Origin: Haberlea rhodopensis
Lineage: Eukaryota; Streptophyta; Magnoliopsida; Lamiales; Gesneriaceae
Direction of reading: 5' to 3'
Length of the DNA: 64,000 nt
NCBI GenBank assembly: GCA_907163345.1
Contig: CAJQUN010001194.1
Span: forward strand, 1-64,000
Position numbers and translations under genes: made by a program. Below the pieces are notes generated by a model, which did not search any database, was not told where the DNA came from, and saw only the letters and a program-made list of their open reading frames with translations. Of the stretch, positions 45,187 through 56,708 are shown one piece after another. Each line of letters begins with the position of its first letter. Position 1 is the stretch's first letter.

Positions 45187-46688
45187 TGTAAGTAATCCCA
45201 TGAGCATACAGCGCAGCGGAATTAAAATTTTTTAGGATTACTAACACCGGATCTATACATAGGTTATCATATCGGATTAAGGAATTACAAGTGTCTCACC
45301 CTTGTAGCGTGTTTGAAGCAGAATCCACGGAGCAGCACCACGTCATACGCCTTCTCCGAGTCAATTGCAAAACTCAATGAGTTTTGCCTCAACGGTATCC
45401 ACACGATCAAATCGGGTGAAGGGATGGTTTAATAACAAGTTGCTAGACAAGTTATTAAACCGATACACGAAGCTAACTCGATTCACAATCGAATAATCGC
45501 CACAAATCAACCAAGTCTCCTTCGGCTATATTGAAGAAGCCGAGAGCCTTGATGATCTTCTAGGCGGCCGAGAGCTTCTTTTGTTGTGTAGGTTTTTGTG
45601 TTATCAAGTTCTCTTTTAATTAAACACCTTGTAATCATCTTTTATATAATTAATTAAAGGCTTTCATAAAGCCTCATGGGCTTAAGCCCATGATTTAATT
45701 AATCATCATGATTATTAATTAAGACTCTTCTTAATTATTTAATTCATCCCATGAATTTAATTTCCCTTCTCGATTTAATCTTTTGTGCGACCCGATAGGA
45801 TCTTGTAATGTTGGCAGTGACATAAAATCTCATTTTACGTCTCAAGCATTGAGCGGTATCTAGCAACACATCAATGCTACCCAAATTACAAGAATGTCAA
45901 TGACTCGACATAACCTTTAGAACTTGTGATAATATTAATCATGTAACTTAATCCTTTTGTCCTTTGTGTTTAGATTGAACACGAGTCATGGAATAGTCAT
46001 ACTCGTATATCCAATCTTTATTTCTTGATCCCCAAGTAGAACTAGAATAAACGAATAAGCTCGATATCTCATATCGACTCATTCGAGCATGGCCATGCAT
46101 TTTAGTTCTCACTTGATCAAGGGCCAAACACATCTCCTGTTATATAGGAGGGACAAATCCTATCTCGATCAGTCAACATCCCTCTACATAATTCGTAGTG
46201 TATCCAATAGTCGCCTTTATAGATTACCCTGTTACGGGTAACGTTTGACGATATCAAGATACATAACTCCTTATGTTGGGATCTCTGATGATCACAAGTC
46301 GTAAGGATTACATACATTATTATCACTATGAGAATTGCATATGACGGTCATATAACTATCCATGTTGCATTCTCATGGTGGGTCTGTTCAGTACATCGTT
46401 CTCTAACATGTACCCATTTGTTGATTTGATATCTCATATCAATGAACAATTCATCGATCAACACATACTAGTCTCTACGTATTATCATTATCCCTTTCAT
46501 GATAATACTTGACTAGGAACATCTTTAAGGATAATACAATATTATTCTAAGGACATTAACATATATATTAATTCACAATGCACAGTTAAAAGAATAATAT
46601 ATAATAATGAATTGCCATTCATAAAACCATATTACAGAATATGTCACAAACAATCATCTAATGACTTGTCTTAGGGCATATCCCAACA
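45187..46688 (-). repeat. 5' LTR of the nested copia element
   Basis: Complete 1502-bp LTR, TGTAAGTAATCCC...CATATCCCAACA on the plus strand, followed by the target duplicate GGAGT. It shows what the other LTR looked like before the G2 insertion. Confidence 0.95.
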
Positions 46689-46693
46689 GGAGT

Positions 46694-47360
46694 ACCGCAT
46701 ATCCATTGAAGCGAGGTTATTCTATGCAGCTTATATGTGAAGCGAGGTGCATTAAAATACACTACCGTAACAAGACTAGGGATCCGCTATTCTATTGGCG
46801 ATGATTCATGCCGCCGGGTATCTATATAGCGATGGTTCATTCCGCTATTCTATTGGCGATGGTTCATGCCGACGGGTATCTATATATCGATGGTTCATTC
46901 CGCTATTCTATTGGCGATGGTTCATGCCGCCGGGTATCTATATAGCGATGGTTCATTCCGCTATTTTATTGGCGATGGTTCATGCCGCCGGGTATCTATA
47001 TAGCGATGGTCCATTCTGCTATTCTATTGGCGATGGTTCATGCCGCCGGGTATTCATAGCGATGGTTCATCCCGCTATTCTATTGGCGATGGTTCATGCC
47101 GCCGGGTATTCATAGCGATGGTCCATTCCGCTATTTTATTGGCGATGGTTCATACCACCGTATATTTATAGCGATGTTTTATGCCGCCGACTCTATGGCG
47201 AGGAATCATGCAACTGATTCTATGGCGATGGGTTATACCGCTATGTACGTAGCACTGGATTATGCCGCCTACGACGATGAGTGCTGATTGCGTACCACTG
47301 TTGGATGACGGAGACAGGTATGCCGCTATCTCATTAGCGATGATGTATGATTTATTACTG
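46694..47360 (+). repeat. G3 internal dyad region and 58-bp minisatellite
   Basis: Bases 46694-46783 continue the G2-LTR-like segment. From 46784 a unit of 58 bp (CCGCTATTCTATTGGCGATG...) repeats, with starts at 46784, 46842, 46900, 46958, 47016, 47072 and 47128; the last two steps are 56 bp. Each unit holds two CCGC...GCGATGG dyads. Degenerate units trail to about 47350. The long frame here (46795-47115) is an artefact of the unit having no stop in one phase. Confidence 0.85.
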
Positions 47361-49710
47361 TTTTATTAGCATTATTGTGGATGATATGCGTGGATATACA
47401 TATGTCGTCATGTGTTTGGCAATGAGACTATGGATGTCGTGTATCGACATATACCGTCACGAGTTGACGATGTTATTTTGAATGTCATATGTTGACAGGT
47501 ACCGTCACAGGATGACGACGACATAGTAGATGTCTATATAGACGCGTAGCGTCGTTTTGATGATTTATACATTTATGTATTTAGTTGTATGATTTGACTG
47601 CCGATGGCGAGCACATGATAGTGTCTGGGTCACTAGTTGACGAGACCATTATGCCGAGCAGGCTGCTCGATGAATTATTGGGTGCGCCGTACAGGAAGTG
47701 TACCGCAGCACATGTTTGAGGTAAATATTTTACGAGTAGTGGTACCTTTGGGTATACTCGTTGGAATGACTATGGCCAAGTAACTGGTAACAGGAGTAGT
47801 TGTTGAGGGAACTACTTGCTTGTGCCAAGGTGACATGTGGTAGACATGATCACACCCACACCTGAGAGTGTGGGATAAATCCTATGGAATTGGAATCGTT
47901 TTGTGGTTGAGCACGGGCACCGGAATGTCCACTATGCTTTAGTGTTTTAGAGATATTGGGTGATGACCCACAACTCTAATGGTTTGTACGGTATGGTATA
48001 CCGGGATGGGACGTGTGTCACATTGATAGGTTGGTATAAGCCTATGGGGCCAGCGGACCGCTAGCCAGGTATTGTTGTAGTGCTTTAGTGTGCTTGTGAT
48101 AGCCATTATACTGCTCGTTGGATTCGAGCTGGGTGAATCGTATGGTGATGCGATGAGGGGTATGGTAGACTTTTGTAGTCTCCTTGTGGCATGATGATTG
48201 AGGCAGGGAGTACCTCACGGAGACGTTAATACGTCCAATGTCTCGAGGGACTTGTTTTGGGACAGCTCAATTTGGTTGGGAATACCAACGTGAGTGTCAA
48301 CGAGTCGTTGTTAACTCTGGTTGAGCATTCTTGCATATGGCATGTAATGATGGTCAATGGTTTGTGAGATATAGTTAGTGGGGTGACACTACTATATTGA
48401 TTTTATCTCTTGGAGAGATTTGGATTGTACTGTCATGGAGACAGCTGGTATTGGTTGAGGGTTGATTGCGAATCAACAGGGGTAAGCCCTACTAGTGTCG
48501 GACTATGTGATGGCTTTGTACTTCCGGTGAGACGTTCGAGGGGACGTCTCTGGGGTAGTGCTCAAGGTTTGTAGTACTATGGCATTGATACTGAGCATCT
48601 TTAGTTTGAGTATACATTGCGTATACGGGTTTTGATTTGGTAATAGTGGCTTTGATGCACTATTCTGAACCAGTTGCGTATTTTGGTTCTGAGATATGTT
48701 TTGGTATAAACGTATCCAGAATTCCGAACGACGGTTCGAGGTTGGAGGGTCATGAGTCCATGACATTTTTCCCTGTGAGGAAGGCAGTATTGTTGCGTTG
48801 GTACTTAGGCATGTATACCCGTGTGTGTATACGAATGCCAACTTTATTTTGTTCCTTGTTGAATGTCAGGCTAATATGCCGAATCTCTGGTGAGAGATTG
48901 TGGCACCTTGAGATTGGTAATCTCGATGATACGAGGTATTCTGAGGAATAATCGTGAGGTCCGGTTGACTTCCCCTGAGGAGGGCTGGTCGTGTTTTAGG
49001 ACCGTGGAAATTCTTGCGGGTCAATTCGATAGCCTCCCTGTTTTAGGATTGTTGAATCCCAGGATAAATAATAGATGGTCCGGATTCGGATTCGTTTAGT
49101 GTCGTGGTTGACACGTGTGGCAGGAATGCAATTGATTGTCTTGCATGTCCTTTGTGGAACTTGAGACTTTGTGGAATCTCGATAGTGTGTTTGGACCAAG
49201 ATGTGATTTCTTGGAACACACGGATGTAGACATCTTTGGAAATGTGTTTCGTGTTGATCGGGGCCTTGTTGTTGCCCAATCCGCGTTGTAAAGTGATGCA
49301 ACTACTCCTTTGAGGGAGATGGATCTGGAAAGTGGAAGCCGGATGTAGTTCAGGTACACCGTGGTGTACTAATGGTCACTTTGGTAAAGATGTATGTTTA
49401 ACATCGGTGACTATGTCGTGGAGATATCATCAGAGCGATATCTACTTTAGAATCGTAATGATTCGTTTGGTTAGCAATTATGATTGGCTGACTGCTTTGA
49501 ACGGTTGGCATTGGGATATGCTGACGTTCTGTTGGGATCGTAACGGTTTGGGAGGTTATCCCATTCCAGGTTTCGGTGCGAGGTTGGTGTCCTCGCGGTG
49601 ACGTGTTGTTCATGATGTGTTCATGATTCGATGATGTGAATCCGTTTGGATTTTGTAATCTCGGCAATACGTGGAGTACGCCGTGCAAATTTCGAGGACG
49701 AAATTTTATT
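47361..49710 (+). other. G3 internal non-coding region
   Basis: No frame resembles gag or pol, and no catalytic motif was found on either strand. A hairpin array lies at 47434-47553. The last 30 bases look like a remnant of a chromovirus polyprotein end. This suggests the coding region was lost and replaced by non-coding sequence. Confidence 0.6.
47434..47553. repeat. Six consecutive hairpins with changing stems
   Basis: ATGTCG-TGTAT-CGACAT (47434-47450), CGTCA-CGAGT-TGACG (47455-47469), TGTCA-TATGT-TGACA (47483-47497), CGTCA-CAGGA-TGACG (47503-47517), GTCTATATAGAC (47532-47543) and GACGC-GTA-GCGTC (47541-47553). Stems vary from unit to unit while staying paired. Confidence 0.85.
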
Positions 49711-49722
49711 AGTGGGGGATAA
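49711..49722 (+). other. Polypurine tract of G3
   Basis: AGTGGGGGATAA directly before the 3' LTR; it primes plus-strand DNA synthesis in LTR elements. Confidence 0.8.
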
Positions 49723-52096
49723 TTGTGATGTCCGGGAATTACTAGTGTTAATCCCGGTGTAGTGATAATCCTTAACGGATTTTTAATTGTGACAATTAGG
49801 AATTAATTGCGGTTTTGGGTCTCCCGAGGTTGTTGAATCGGGCATTTGGGATCGTTGAATCCAAAGGTTGAGATTGTATTCTCATTTTGGTGGAAAACCT
49901 ATGAGTTGGGTTTTTGGTGGGACTTGGAGTCCGGGGTACTTTATGTTGGGACTGGTATATGGATTTGATGTTGGAGATAGAGTTTTTGAAAACTGATGAT
50001 TTTTAATGAATCATGATGTATTTGTGGAGGTATTGGTATGTTGGGGTATTTTTGCTATATATACCAGTTGGACTCGAGATTTCCGTCATTTGGCACGGAA
50101 TCACTTCTCTCCCCCTCCTCTCCCCTTCTATCGAGCCAACCCCTCTTTCCCCTAACCCTTACCCTTTCTCTTTGGAGAAAAATGACCGGAGGCTCGGTTT
50201 AGGAGCCGGATTCTTCGAAGATAAGTTGGTAATCTCATCCCCCTCGCTTTTATCTTCGTTTTGATTGTGTTTTGGTTGAGTTTTGGGTTTGGGTTGGTTT
50301 AGGTGATTTTGGTGAAAATCATAAATCTTTTGGGCTTGTTTTAAATTGAGTTTAACACCCTTGTTGGGGGTTCTTGTGTGTGGTTTTGTTGTGGATTTGA
50401 GTTGGGAGAAGTTGGGGTATGATTTGTGGAGGTTTTAAGCTTTCAAAAATGGAGTTTTTCGAGTTGCAGGGCATGGCGATCGATAGCCCGAAGCAGGCGA
50501 TCGATCGCATGCGAGCAGTAGGCTTTTCATCGAAGTAGCGATCGATCGCCACTTTTGAGCGATCGATCGCCTCGCGCCAGTAAGGTCTGGCGATCGATCG
50601 CTATATCGAGCGATCGATCGCCAAGGGGCTAGCGATCGATTGCCCGGTATAGCGATCGATCGCCAGCAGGTGATTTTGGTTTTTCTTGGCTTTTTTGTTG
50701 GATTTTGGATTTGCGACTTAAATGGTCGACTCCCGGGGCAATGTTCACATTCCAATGGGAATGCTAGACTTTTAAAATGGTTTGGTTGAAACCAAGTTAA
50801 TTTAAACGGAACTCTCGGTTGAGTTTTTGGCTATCTTTTAACGTTTTAAATGGAATATTTTTGGGTATTATGCATGCCTAGCCGGGGGCTTTTATTTTGG
50901 TAATCGTCATGGTTTGACGATGGGTTTTGAGGTTGCAAACGTGCGTGGGCACGTGATTGCATGCTTATACTTGATTGTGAGTTGTTTATGTGTTTTAGCA
51001 TATATTTCTCGAGGCATGGAACTCAAGCAAAGTTTGGCTTGGACTACGGAAACTTAAGGTACGTATGACGTACGAGCATAGCCCTTTATTATAATTGCAA
51101 TTGTGAGTGCATGGTACGCTATATGGCAATAAATGTATATTGGATTGCATGGTTTATGGTAATCACTATGAAACATATATACATTGGGAATTATATGGTG
51201 CCACTTTTGAGCGAGCAATGATTGGGATGTCGTCGCTTTCGAGCGAACATCAGTTATGACGCCACTGCTGTTGAGCATGCGTGAGAATGAAATGCCGCTA
51301 TTGTAGAGCGAGCAATGAGATAGAATTATGGAACCATAAACGAGATAAATGGGATAATTGTAATCGTTGTTTAATGATTTGATATTATGGTTATGATATC
51401 GGTATATAGCACATGGATTCGTTAATCAATGTAATGATTAACTGGCATTTGGGAATTTGATGATTTCAGTTGTTTTAAGAACATGGACAGTACAGAGAAT
51501 TCCGGATGAGAATGATACCATCCAGGGAGTATATTTTGTATTTCATAGCATTTACATTGTTGAAAATTATGAATTGTATTATTATGATTGTTGGATTTGG
51601 GATGTTGGTATGCTCACCCCGTGTGGGGGCTGTCTCTGTTGGGGCAGGTTATTAGGTACATCGATGGCTTGGAGTTGAGCCCGAGCTGTGGATTTGAGGT
51701 GCTTTCAGGATCGAGGTACCGGCGACGGTATTGAGCATGAAAATTTATACATTTGATGCACATATACTTATTCGATGCTCGCATGTGAGCATTATTATGT
51801 GTATATGGTATGTATAAAAAGGCAATGGCCTTTCTCTCTTCATTTATGAGTAGCATACAATTATTTATTGAATTGCTAAATGAACTAAGAGCATGTTAGT
51901 GTATTATATTGGTGCATGATGTATGTGGACTTGGTTGAGGGGAAGCTAGACATTATATGGAATAATGTAAAGAAATTTTATATGTGGCATGATTGGCTAT
52001 AACGATAAGTGGGTTTTCCACTACATATATGATTACATGTACTAAATGCTTGGGTTAATACACTAATAACGGGTTAAGGGCACGGGGGCCCTTACA
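49723..52096 (+). repeat. 3' LTR of gypsy G3
   Basis: It is the same length as the 5' LTR but with many more differences than the G2 or copia LTR pairs show, which fits its place as an older layer. Its palindrome array starts at 50497, 50538, 50559, 50590, 50610, 50632 (mutated to GCGATCGATTGC) and 50652, with spacing identical to the 5' copy. Confidence 0.93.
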
Positions 52097-53168
52097 AATA
52101 CTGTGCTCAATACCGTCACTGGTACTTCCATCCTGGAAGCACCTCCAATCCATAGCTCGAGCTCAACTCCAAAGCCATCGATGTACATATTCACCTGCCC
52201 CAACAGAGACAGCCCCCACACGGGTGAGCATACCAATACCACCAATCCAATGAGCACAATATTACAATTCATAATTTACACAATGTAAAGGCTATGAATA
52301 TTAAAGACACTCCCTGGATGGCATCATCCTCATCGGGATCCCTGTGCTGTTCCTGTTCTCAAAATAATCGAAATCATCAAATTCCCAAAATCCAGTTAAT
52401 CATTACATTGATTAACAAATCCGTTCCCCATATACTGATACCATGATCAATAAAATCAAATCATTAAACAATGATTACAGACATTCCATATATCTCACTA
52501 ATAGTTCCATAGTTCTATTTCATTGCTCGCTCCACAATAGCGGCATTTTAATCTCATGCACGCTCAACAGCGGCGGCGTCATAACCGATGGTCGCTCAAC
52601 AGCGACATCATCCCAAACATTGCTCGCTCAAAAGTGGCACCATATAATTCCCAATATATATATCCATTTATTGCAAATACCAATAACCATGCATTTCACA
52701 GTTGCAATAATATAAAGGCTATGCTCGTACGTTATATGTACCTTATGATCCCGTAGTCTGAACCAAACTTTGACTGAGTCCCGCGACCCGATGAATTATG
52801 TGCTAACACATAAATAACTCATAATTAAACACAAGTATGCAACCACATGCCCAAGCACGCTCACAACCCCAATTATCATCAAGCCATGATGATTAATCAT
52901 TTTAAAAGACTACGGGCTAAGCATGCATCGATTCCACAACACAAGATAAATACCAAAATTTCCGACCTACCGATCGATCGCTAGGTGCCACCGATTGATC
53001 GATCGGTAAGATGCTACCGATCGATCGATCGCTGCACAAACCCAAAAATCACCATTTTTAAAAGCTTAAAAACCTCCACAAACCATACTCAACTCCTTAT
53101 AACTCAAACCAACAACAATTAAAACACCCTTAGACATCCAAGAAGAATTAAAACACATTTTAAAACAA
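52097..53168 (-). mobile_element. Old inverted gypsy LTR (G3 family), middle part
   Basis: Reversed G3-family LTR, diverged: the GTGTGGGGGCTGTCTCTGTT block lies at 52202-52221 reversed, and the GAGCGAGCAATG units near 52530-52630 reversed. A reduced palindrome set is at 52971-53031 (three CGATCGATCG-type sites, spacing about 21 and 26 bp). It is interrupted at 53169 by a solo LTR. Confidence 0.8.
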
Positions 53169-54269
53169 TGTTAGTTCCGGATTTTAACGATGACAAAACA
53201 TATCAGACCGGATCCATAGATATCAGACTGACCAGATCGATCGCTCAAAACAGATCAAGCTGATATGGTATATCACAAATCAGATCGGATCGATGGAAAT
53301 CAGCCTGACTAGATCGAAGCTTCAGATCGATATCAACTACTATCAGATCAGAGCAGTCAAGGCTGAATAAGAATTGGTTCTTCAGTACGAATCATTAATG
53401 GCTATTTATTGAAGCATTTAATGTTGCAATTAATGCTGAAAAAGACCAAAGACTGAAGATTACCATAAAAGGTAAGAAGACAAAGAAGAGCTTACCTGAC
53501 AGTCGCCGAAAGCATGAACCAGAACGGCAACTACCCTAAAGAAGAAGACTGCAGCTTACTCAGAGTTTAAGCAGAGTCAAGAGTTGCACATTAAGGGAAA
53601 TAATGTCGTTGGTACATGCAACTATATAAGGATGCAACAGAAGAGCTCAAGAAGAGAGTCTGAAATCGAAAAACGCAAAAGAAAGCAAAACAGCACAAGC
53701 TTACAAGCTCAGACTTCTTCGAGCTGAAAATCTTCATAAGCACAAGCGTATTGTAATATTTGATCACATTAGGATCATTGTGTGCATAGACTAATTTAGT
53801 CTATCTTGTGTATTTTGTACTGAGATATAGAAGTGAGAATCAATTGTAACTGTCAGACAGAGTGTGTCTGAACAGATCGAGAGACTAGGAGTTTCAGTCT
53901 GGTAGTGAGGTAAATCCAGCTGAATCGGGTTTGTACAAGAGGATTGTATAAATCAAAGTCTTCTAGTGGAATCCTTCCTTAATTGGAAGAAGGGGAGACG
54001 TAGAAGGATTACACCACCTTCGAACTTCCAGAAACATATTCCGTGTTTTATCATTCTGCATTCGCTATACTATTCAAGCCATCGAGCTGTTCTTACTAAT
54101 CTAAGAACAGACCGTTCCGCACTAAAATATTCAGTGGTCTGTTCTGCAGAAGAGTTGATTAAGAAACAGATTTCCTTCACTAATCCGAAAGAAATCACAA
54201 GGGATTAATTTTTAATAGGAGTGTTCATTCACCCCCCTCTAAAGACTCCGGACCGATCCTAACAAACAA
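53164..54269 (+). mobile_element. Solo Sirevirus-like copia LTR
   Basis: A single LTR of 1096 bp at 53169-54264 (TGTTAGTTCCGG...CCGATCCTAACA), with target duplication AACAA at 53164-53168 and 54265-54269. A TATA box CTATATAAGG lies at 53632-53641. Near its 3' end is CATTCACCCCCCTCTAA, typical of Sirevirus LTRs. Two diverged units of about 79 bp (ATCAGA(C/T)CGGAT...CTGAC-AGATCGA) lie at about 53201 and 53281. The internal part was presumably lost by recombination between two LTRs. Confidence 0.88.
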
Positions 54270-54885
54270 GATTAACAAGAATCCAAGATTCTCCAAAATT
54301 TTCCAAAATCTAAACCCAACACAAATCTTATCCAAACTCCCCAATACTACTACCAAATCGAAGGTAAAGACGAGGGGAAGAAGATTACCAACTTTTCTTC
54401 GAGAAATCCCAGCTTCGGAGCCAAGCTACCAGCGATTTCTCCTCCATGGGAGAAAAGAGAGGAAATGGGGGAAAGGGTTTGGGCGAGAGAGAGAGAGAGA
54501 GAGAGAGAAACAAAGCCAACAATGATTGAACACCGAGTCCACTTTGTATATATAGCACCAAAGCTCCAAAATACCAATTCCTCCACACATACATCATGAC
54601 TCATTAAAAATCATCTGTTTTCAATAATTATCTCTCCAATCTCAATTTCCAATACCATCCCCCAATACAAAGTACCCCGGAACCCAGATACCACCAAAAA
54701 CCCAATTCCAAGGTTTTTCACCACGATGAGAATACGATCTCAATCTTTGGATCCAACGATCCCAACTACCCGATTCAACATCATCGGGTGTTCCAACACC
54801 GCAATTAATTCATAATTGCCACAATTAAAATCCATTGAGGGCCATTACCACACCGGGATTATATCATTAATTCCCGGGCATCACA
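54270..54885 (-). mobile_element. Old inverted gypsy LTR (G3 family), start
   Basis: Reversed, it begins TGTGATGCCCGGGAATTAA at 54885, matching the G3 LTR start. A TATA box is near 54546-54555 (minus strand) and a (GA)n microsatellite of about 25 bases is near 54486-54509. The element body that should precede it is replaced by a LINE fragment. Confidence 0.8.
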
Positions 54886-54890
54886 ACTCC

Positions 54891-55132
54891 TCTCAGGATA
54901 GCGCTTGACAAGTTGACGAAGTAAATGGTTAGCTTCTATACTTGACCGTCCTTGCATGAACCTGAATTGGTTCTCCGAGATCCTATCTCCCTCCTTAACC
55001 GATATTCAATTATCTTCTCCCAAAACTTCACTGTGTGACACATGAGTTTTATACCACGATAGTTGGTGCAACTCTGAATGTCATCCTTATTCTTATAGAT
55101 TGGGATGATAGCACTCTTTCTCCATTCATTTG
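54891..55132 (-). pseudogene. LINE reverse transcriptase fragment
   Basis: The minus-strand reading from about 55130 gives NEWRKSAIIPIYKNKDDIQS, then CTNYRGIKLMCHTVKFWEKI and IEYRLRREI. After a frame change it continues as ISENQFRFMQGRSSIEANHL LRQLVKRYPE. These are the conserved early RT blocks of plant L1-like elements (EWRKS..PIYKNKGD.QSC.NYRGI.L, ISENQFGFMPGRST.EA). It is truncated on both sides and frameshifted. The left edge abuts the old gypsy LTR at 54885. Confidence 0.85.
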
Positions 55133-56138
55133 TGTTGTGAAAAACTCGACTCCGATCACACCAATGTTATACGATATATCTATCTTCTTAGCAACTAATA
55201 TCCAGTTGTTCAAATGCCACGACTGTTTTCTGGTTTATCCAAAAGCAACAAGATTGCAAGAGAAACTATGAAAATTTCAATCTACTGCAATTACTAATCC
55301 AGTAGACAAATATCAATACGTGTAATGAATACAACGAGTCGATAGATTATGGAAAAACTAATCAGATTTTATGAAAGAATTTAACTGACGCAACATTTTT
55401 TTTAATCGGATGCCCAATTCTTCACTGACCATCGAGCATACACGCACAGGAGCAACCATCAGAATCAATTCCACACATGGACATAAAACCAGAGCACATT
55501 CAGTAATCTTGCAGCATATGAACACGTAGTAATGATATCTCATCAATAGCTCACGCACACAGATTTCCTCAAGATTTATCAATGCACATGCAGAATCATA
55601 AGCAATAAGAAATAACAGAAATAGTAAGAAGAAAATACGACACCGGATTTACGTGGTTCGGCCTTCAACCTGGCCTACATCCACAGGAGGGCAGCATTTC
55701 CATTAAGCACCAAAAAACCAAAATGTTTACAGATTTTCTCGTGTCACTCCTCTCACAGTTTCTTCGAAGAAACCTAATTCAGATTAGTGAAAATGTGAGA
55801 ACTACAATCCGATTTCCTACACTTTGTTCCTCGATGCTTTCTCGATTCTCCGGAGAGAAATTCCTTCAATCTCTCCTCCTCGATCTATGCTGGAAATCAC
55901 CTCTTCGTGTTCGTTCTTTTCTCTCAAGAAAGAAACTGCTCAACGCGCCTTCTTTCTGTTTTTGTTTCACGCTTTTAAAGGGGAGAGAAACAGATTTCCT
56001 TCTTTAAATCCCAGCCCTCCAAATTGTATCCAAATCAATGGCCAAGATCCAATCTGAAACAAAACATTAACACAAAACAAAAACAAAACACAATAGTACA
56101 TTTGCAATATTTAATTAAAAGTCAAATAAAATATAACA
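55133..56138 (-). mobile_element. Copia 3' LTR (left end not resolved)
   Basis: On the minus strand the LTR starts TGTTATATTTTATTTGAC at 56138, directly after the purine tract AAGGTGGAGATT. It includes the TTACGTGGTTCGGCC block common in plant copia LTRs (55650-55664). Its other end lies somewhere between about 55.14 and 55.6 kb; I could not fix it. No gene is seen. Confidence 0.6.
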
Positions 56139-56196
56139 AATCTCCACCTTGACTTCTAAATAACCCTCTATGAGATCACCCCCCTCCAATCAGCCC

Positions 56197-56708
56197 CTAA
56201 GGGCTTAAGTTCCTTTGGATACTCACTAAGTCCAGACAATGTCTGAACTTAGTTGTGGGCAATGCTTTGATAAGCATATCTGCTGGATTGTCCTCCGTGG
56301 GAATCTTCATCGTAGTCACCAGTCTCTCCTCGATAATGTCTCTCACGAAGTGAAGCTTCACATCAATATGTTTGGAACTTTCATGTAACACTTGGTGTTT
56401 GGTCAAGTGTTTCACACTTTGGTCATCACAATGTACCTTGATAATGTCCTGGTGCAAACCCATCTCTTCAATCATTCCTTGTAGTCATATTGCTTCTTTT
56501 ATTGCTTTAGTGACAGCAATATATTCAGCCTCTGTCGTGGAAAGAGCTACCACCGATTGAATATTTGCCTTCCAGCTTATAACAGTGCCAAACATAGTGA
56601 AGACGTATCCTGTCACGGACTTCATGGTGTCTATACTTCCCGCAAAATCTGACATAGACCTGCTGACGACACTCGCAACATAAGCCAAATCAGGTCTACT
56701 GCATATGA
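56197..56708 (-). pseudogene. Copia RT/RNase H C-terminal fragment, one in-frame stop
   Basis: The minus-strand reading starts at the insertion edge: ICSRPDLAYVASVVSRSM, then GYVFTMFGTVISWKANIQS, STTEAEYIAVTKAIKEAI, a TGA at 56485-56487, and in the same frame KVHCDDQSVKHLTKHQVLHE, SSKHIDVKLHFVRDIIEE and NPADMLIKALPTTKF. This is the copia RNase H with its end just before the LTR. The upstream part continues to the right of the inserted element and lies outside the window. Confidence 0.9.

Larger units (their letters stand above)
29090..46693 (-). mobile_element. Ty1/copia retrotransposon with long LTRs, split by gypsy G2
   Basis: The element spans 29095-46688, with target duplication GGAGT at 29090-29094 and 46689-46693. 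It reads leftward. The 5' LTR is 45187-46688 (1502 bp), the primer site GCTCTGATACCA 45174-45185, the leader 43310-45173, the polyprotein remains 39629-43309, the purine tract AAGTGGGAGATT 39629-39640, and the 3' LTR is 29095-29982 plus 39010-39628 (also 1502 bp once the CATAT duplicate is removed). The two LTRs differ at only about nine positions by eye, so the insertion is fairly recent. It landed inside the dyad-repeat region of G3. Confidence 0.95.
25828..52101 (+). mobile_element. Ty3/gypsy element G3 (non-autonomous), with nested insertions and target duplications
   Basis: LTRs at 25833-28206 and 49723-52096 are each 2374 bp. They are flanked by the direct repeat AATAC (25828-25832, 52097-52101). 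The primer site TGGTATCAGAGCAGTGG starts at 28211. The purine tract AGTGGGGGATAAT at 49711-49723 follows a chromovirus-like polyprotein end (TTCGAGGACGAAATTTTA, 49691). Without the nested copia element the internal region is only about 3.9 kb. It has no recognisable protease, RT, RNase H or integrase, so movement would have needed proteins from another element. It was inserted into an older, inverted LTR of its own family. Confidence 0.9.

Noticed and set aside
46795..47115. 106-codon repetitive frame
   Set aside because: By-product of the minisatellite lacking stops in one phase; unit length changes from 58 to 56 break the pattern, as expected of non-coding repeats.
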